Assembly: GCA_023405875.1 (NCBI GenBank)
Contig: JAEXXN010000140.1
Location: 1 to 5,541 of the forward strand
DNA from: Bacillota bacterium
Lineage (GTDB): Bacteria; Bacillota; Clostridia; Lutisporales; Lutisporaceae
Direction: 5' to 3'
DNA length: 5,541 nt
Shown here: positions 4,845 to 5,541 of the stretch, one piece after another
Layout of the letters: the number at the start of each line of letters is the position of its first letter
How positions within the stretch are numbered: position 1 is the stretch's first letter
Translations under genes and position numbers: made by a program
Notes under the pieces: generated by a model
Told to the model about the DNA's origin: nothing
Database searches by the model: none
The model's input: the letters and a program-made list of their open reading frames with translations, nothing else

Positions 4845-5190
4845 CAGCATAAAAAAATATGCAGCTTTTATATTCATGGTCTTTACAGTTTTGTCAGGCT
4901 CATCAGGCAGGATCGATTCTGATAATTATGTAAGGCTTGGAAAAAAAGCGCTTATTGATATAATTGTAACCAATAAGCTGTTTCCACAGGATATGAAGAT
5001 ATCCTCAAGCCAATTGCGCAGCAGAACCATCATAGAGGATAATGACGGTTTAAGAGTGTTTCTTGATACCTATGGTGAGGATTCCCACCTTAATAATATC
5101 CTGGTGTTTGTAATTCCACTGATAATTTTTATAATTTGCATAAATAATCCGCTGTTGAAGAATAACATATGGAAGAACGCAGTTTTCTGA
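4825..5190 (+). CDS. Small two-helix membrane protein of unknown function
   Basis: A 121-residue protein that I do not recognise. A hydrophobic segment near the N-terminus (about 11-27) looks like a signal anchor. It is followed by a polar, probably extracytoplasmic stretch (28-88; SDNYVRLGKKALIDIIVTNK and an IIEDNDGLRVFLDTYGED section) and a second strong hydrophobic segment (about 90-107) with a short basic tail (KNNIWKN), which suggests a cytoplasmic C-terminus. The frame is open upstream to a GTG at 4753, but the ATG at 4825 is chosen because AGGTGA (4814-4819) lies 5 nt before it and the upstream residues do not look like part of the protein. No terminator follows, and secA begins 110 nt later, so read-through into secA is possible. 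Its link to SecA function is positional only. Confidence 0.62.
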   Translation: MSEKNYNSIKKYAAFIFMVFTVLSGSSGRIDSDNYVRLGKKALIDIIVTNKLFPQDMKISSSQLRSRTIIEDNDGLRVFLDTYGEDSHLNNILVFVIPLIIFIICINNPLLKNNIWKNAVF

Positions 5191-5300
5191 TACTCCTTAT
5201 ATATACCCACCGGTTGTGTGCATGAGGTCAGGGCTTCAAAGGCCTTCTAAACCCATCGCCCATAGCCAATTGACCCAAAAAATATTAAGGAGAGATAATA

Positions 5301-5541
5301 ATGATTTTAGATAAAATATTTGGTAATCCAAACGATAAAGAAATTAAAAAGGTAATGAAGACTGTTGAAAAGATAAACCAGCTTGAGCCTGATATGAAGG
5401 CTTTGAGCGATGAGGAGCTTCAGAAAAAGACTCTTGAGTTCAAGGAGAGGCTTTCAAAAGGAGAGACCTTGGACGATATCCTTGTGGAGGCATATGCGGT
5501 TGTAAGGGAAGCTTCGGTCAGAGCCCTGGGAATGAGGCATT
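5301..5541 (+). CDS. secA: SecA preprotein translocase ATPase, N-terminal part (runs off the window)
   Basis: The first 80 codons of secA, cut by the window edge. The start MILDKIFGNPNDKEIK and the helix LSDEELQKKTLEFKERLSKG (36-55), followed by DDILVEAYAVVREASVRALGMRH (58-80), are the classic SecA N-terminus leading to the first nucleotide-binding domain. The Walker A motif lies beyond the window. SecA is the ATP-driven motor that pushes unfolded preproteins through SecYEG. The AAGGAGAG site (5287-5294) lies 6 nt before the ATG. No convincing promoter is visible in the 110 bases upstream. A TTGACC (5270) with GATAAT (5294) would place transcription inside the coding sequence, so the promoter is probably further upstream. 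Confidence 0.97.
   Translation, partial: MILDKIFGNPNDKEIKKVMKTVEKINQLEPDMKALSDEELQKKTLEFKERLSKGETLDDILVEAYAVVREASVRALGMRH

Noticed and set aside
5270..5299. TTGACC/GATAAT as a secA promoter
   Set aside because: The 18-nt spaced pair would start transcription inside the secA coding sequence and overlaps the ribosome site.

Overview
The window looks like chromosomal DNA of a low-G+C, spore-forming-type Firmicute of class Clostridia. The coding style (AT-rich, strong AGGAGG-type ribosome sites, TTG/GTG starts), the hpf-to-secA gene order, a clostridial DUF5317-type protein and two textbook sigma-H promoters support this. Ruminiclostridium-like relatives are my best guess, but the species cannot be fixed from the sequence. 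All recognised genes are on the + strand.

Layout. 111-398 encodes a small double zinc-ribbon protein and ends at a strong terminator (402-426). A long AT-rich gap follows (about 427-1027). It holds no convincing gene but has a cluster of DnaA-box-like 9-mers, two of them perfect TTATCCACA sites. A sigma-H promoter then drives hpf (1103-1633), the long ribosome hibernation promoting factor, which has its own terminator (1636-1669). A second sigma-H promoter with identical architecture drives an uncharacterised conserved 210-aa protein (1911-2543).

2557-2746 is a 190-bp block bounded by a perfect 14-bp inverted repeat. Inside it are nested stems and a 25-codon micro-ORF with a strong Shine-Dalgarno and a signal-peptide-like product. 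Next come a membrane HD-GYP protein, a predicted cyclic-di-GMP phosphodiesterase (2763-4031), and an overlapping DUF5317-type membrane protein (4021-4575), closed by a terminator. After that lie a possible gene remnant with an internal amber codon (4665-4844), a small two-helix membrane protein of unknown function (4825-5190), and the first 80 codons of secA (5301 to the window edge).

How it fits together. In many Firmicutes hpf sits directly upstream of secA. Here about 3.7 kb of accessory genes lies between them. The two sigma-H promoters imply that ribosome hibernation and the unknown 210-aa protein switch on together at the end of growth. The HD-GYP/DUF5317 pair would add second-messenger control at the membrane. 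Least explained by standard annotation are the DnaA-box cluster far from any visible dnaA gene, the inverted-repeat-bounded micro-ORF block, and the sigma-H-linked unknown gene.
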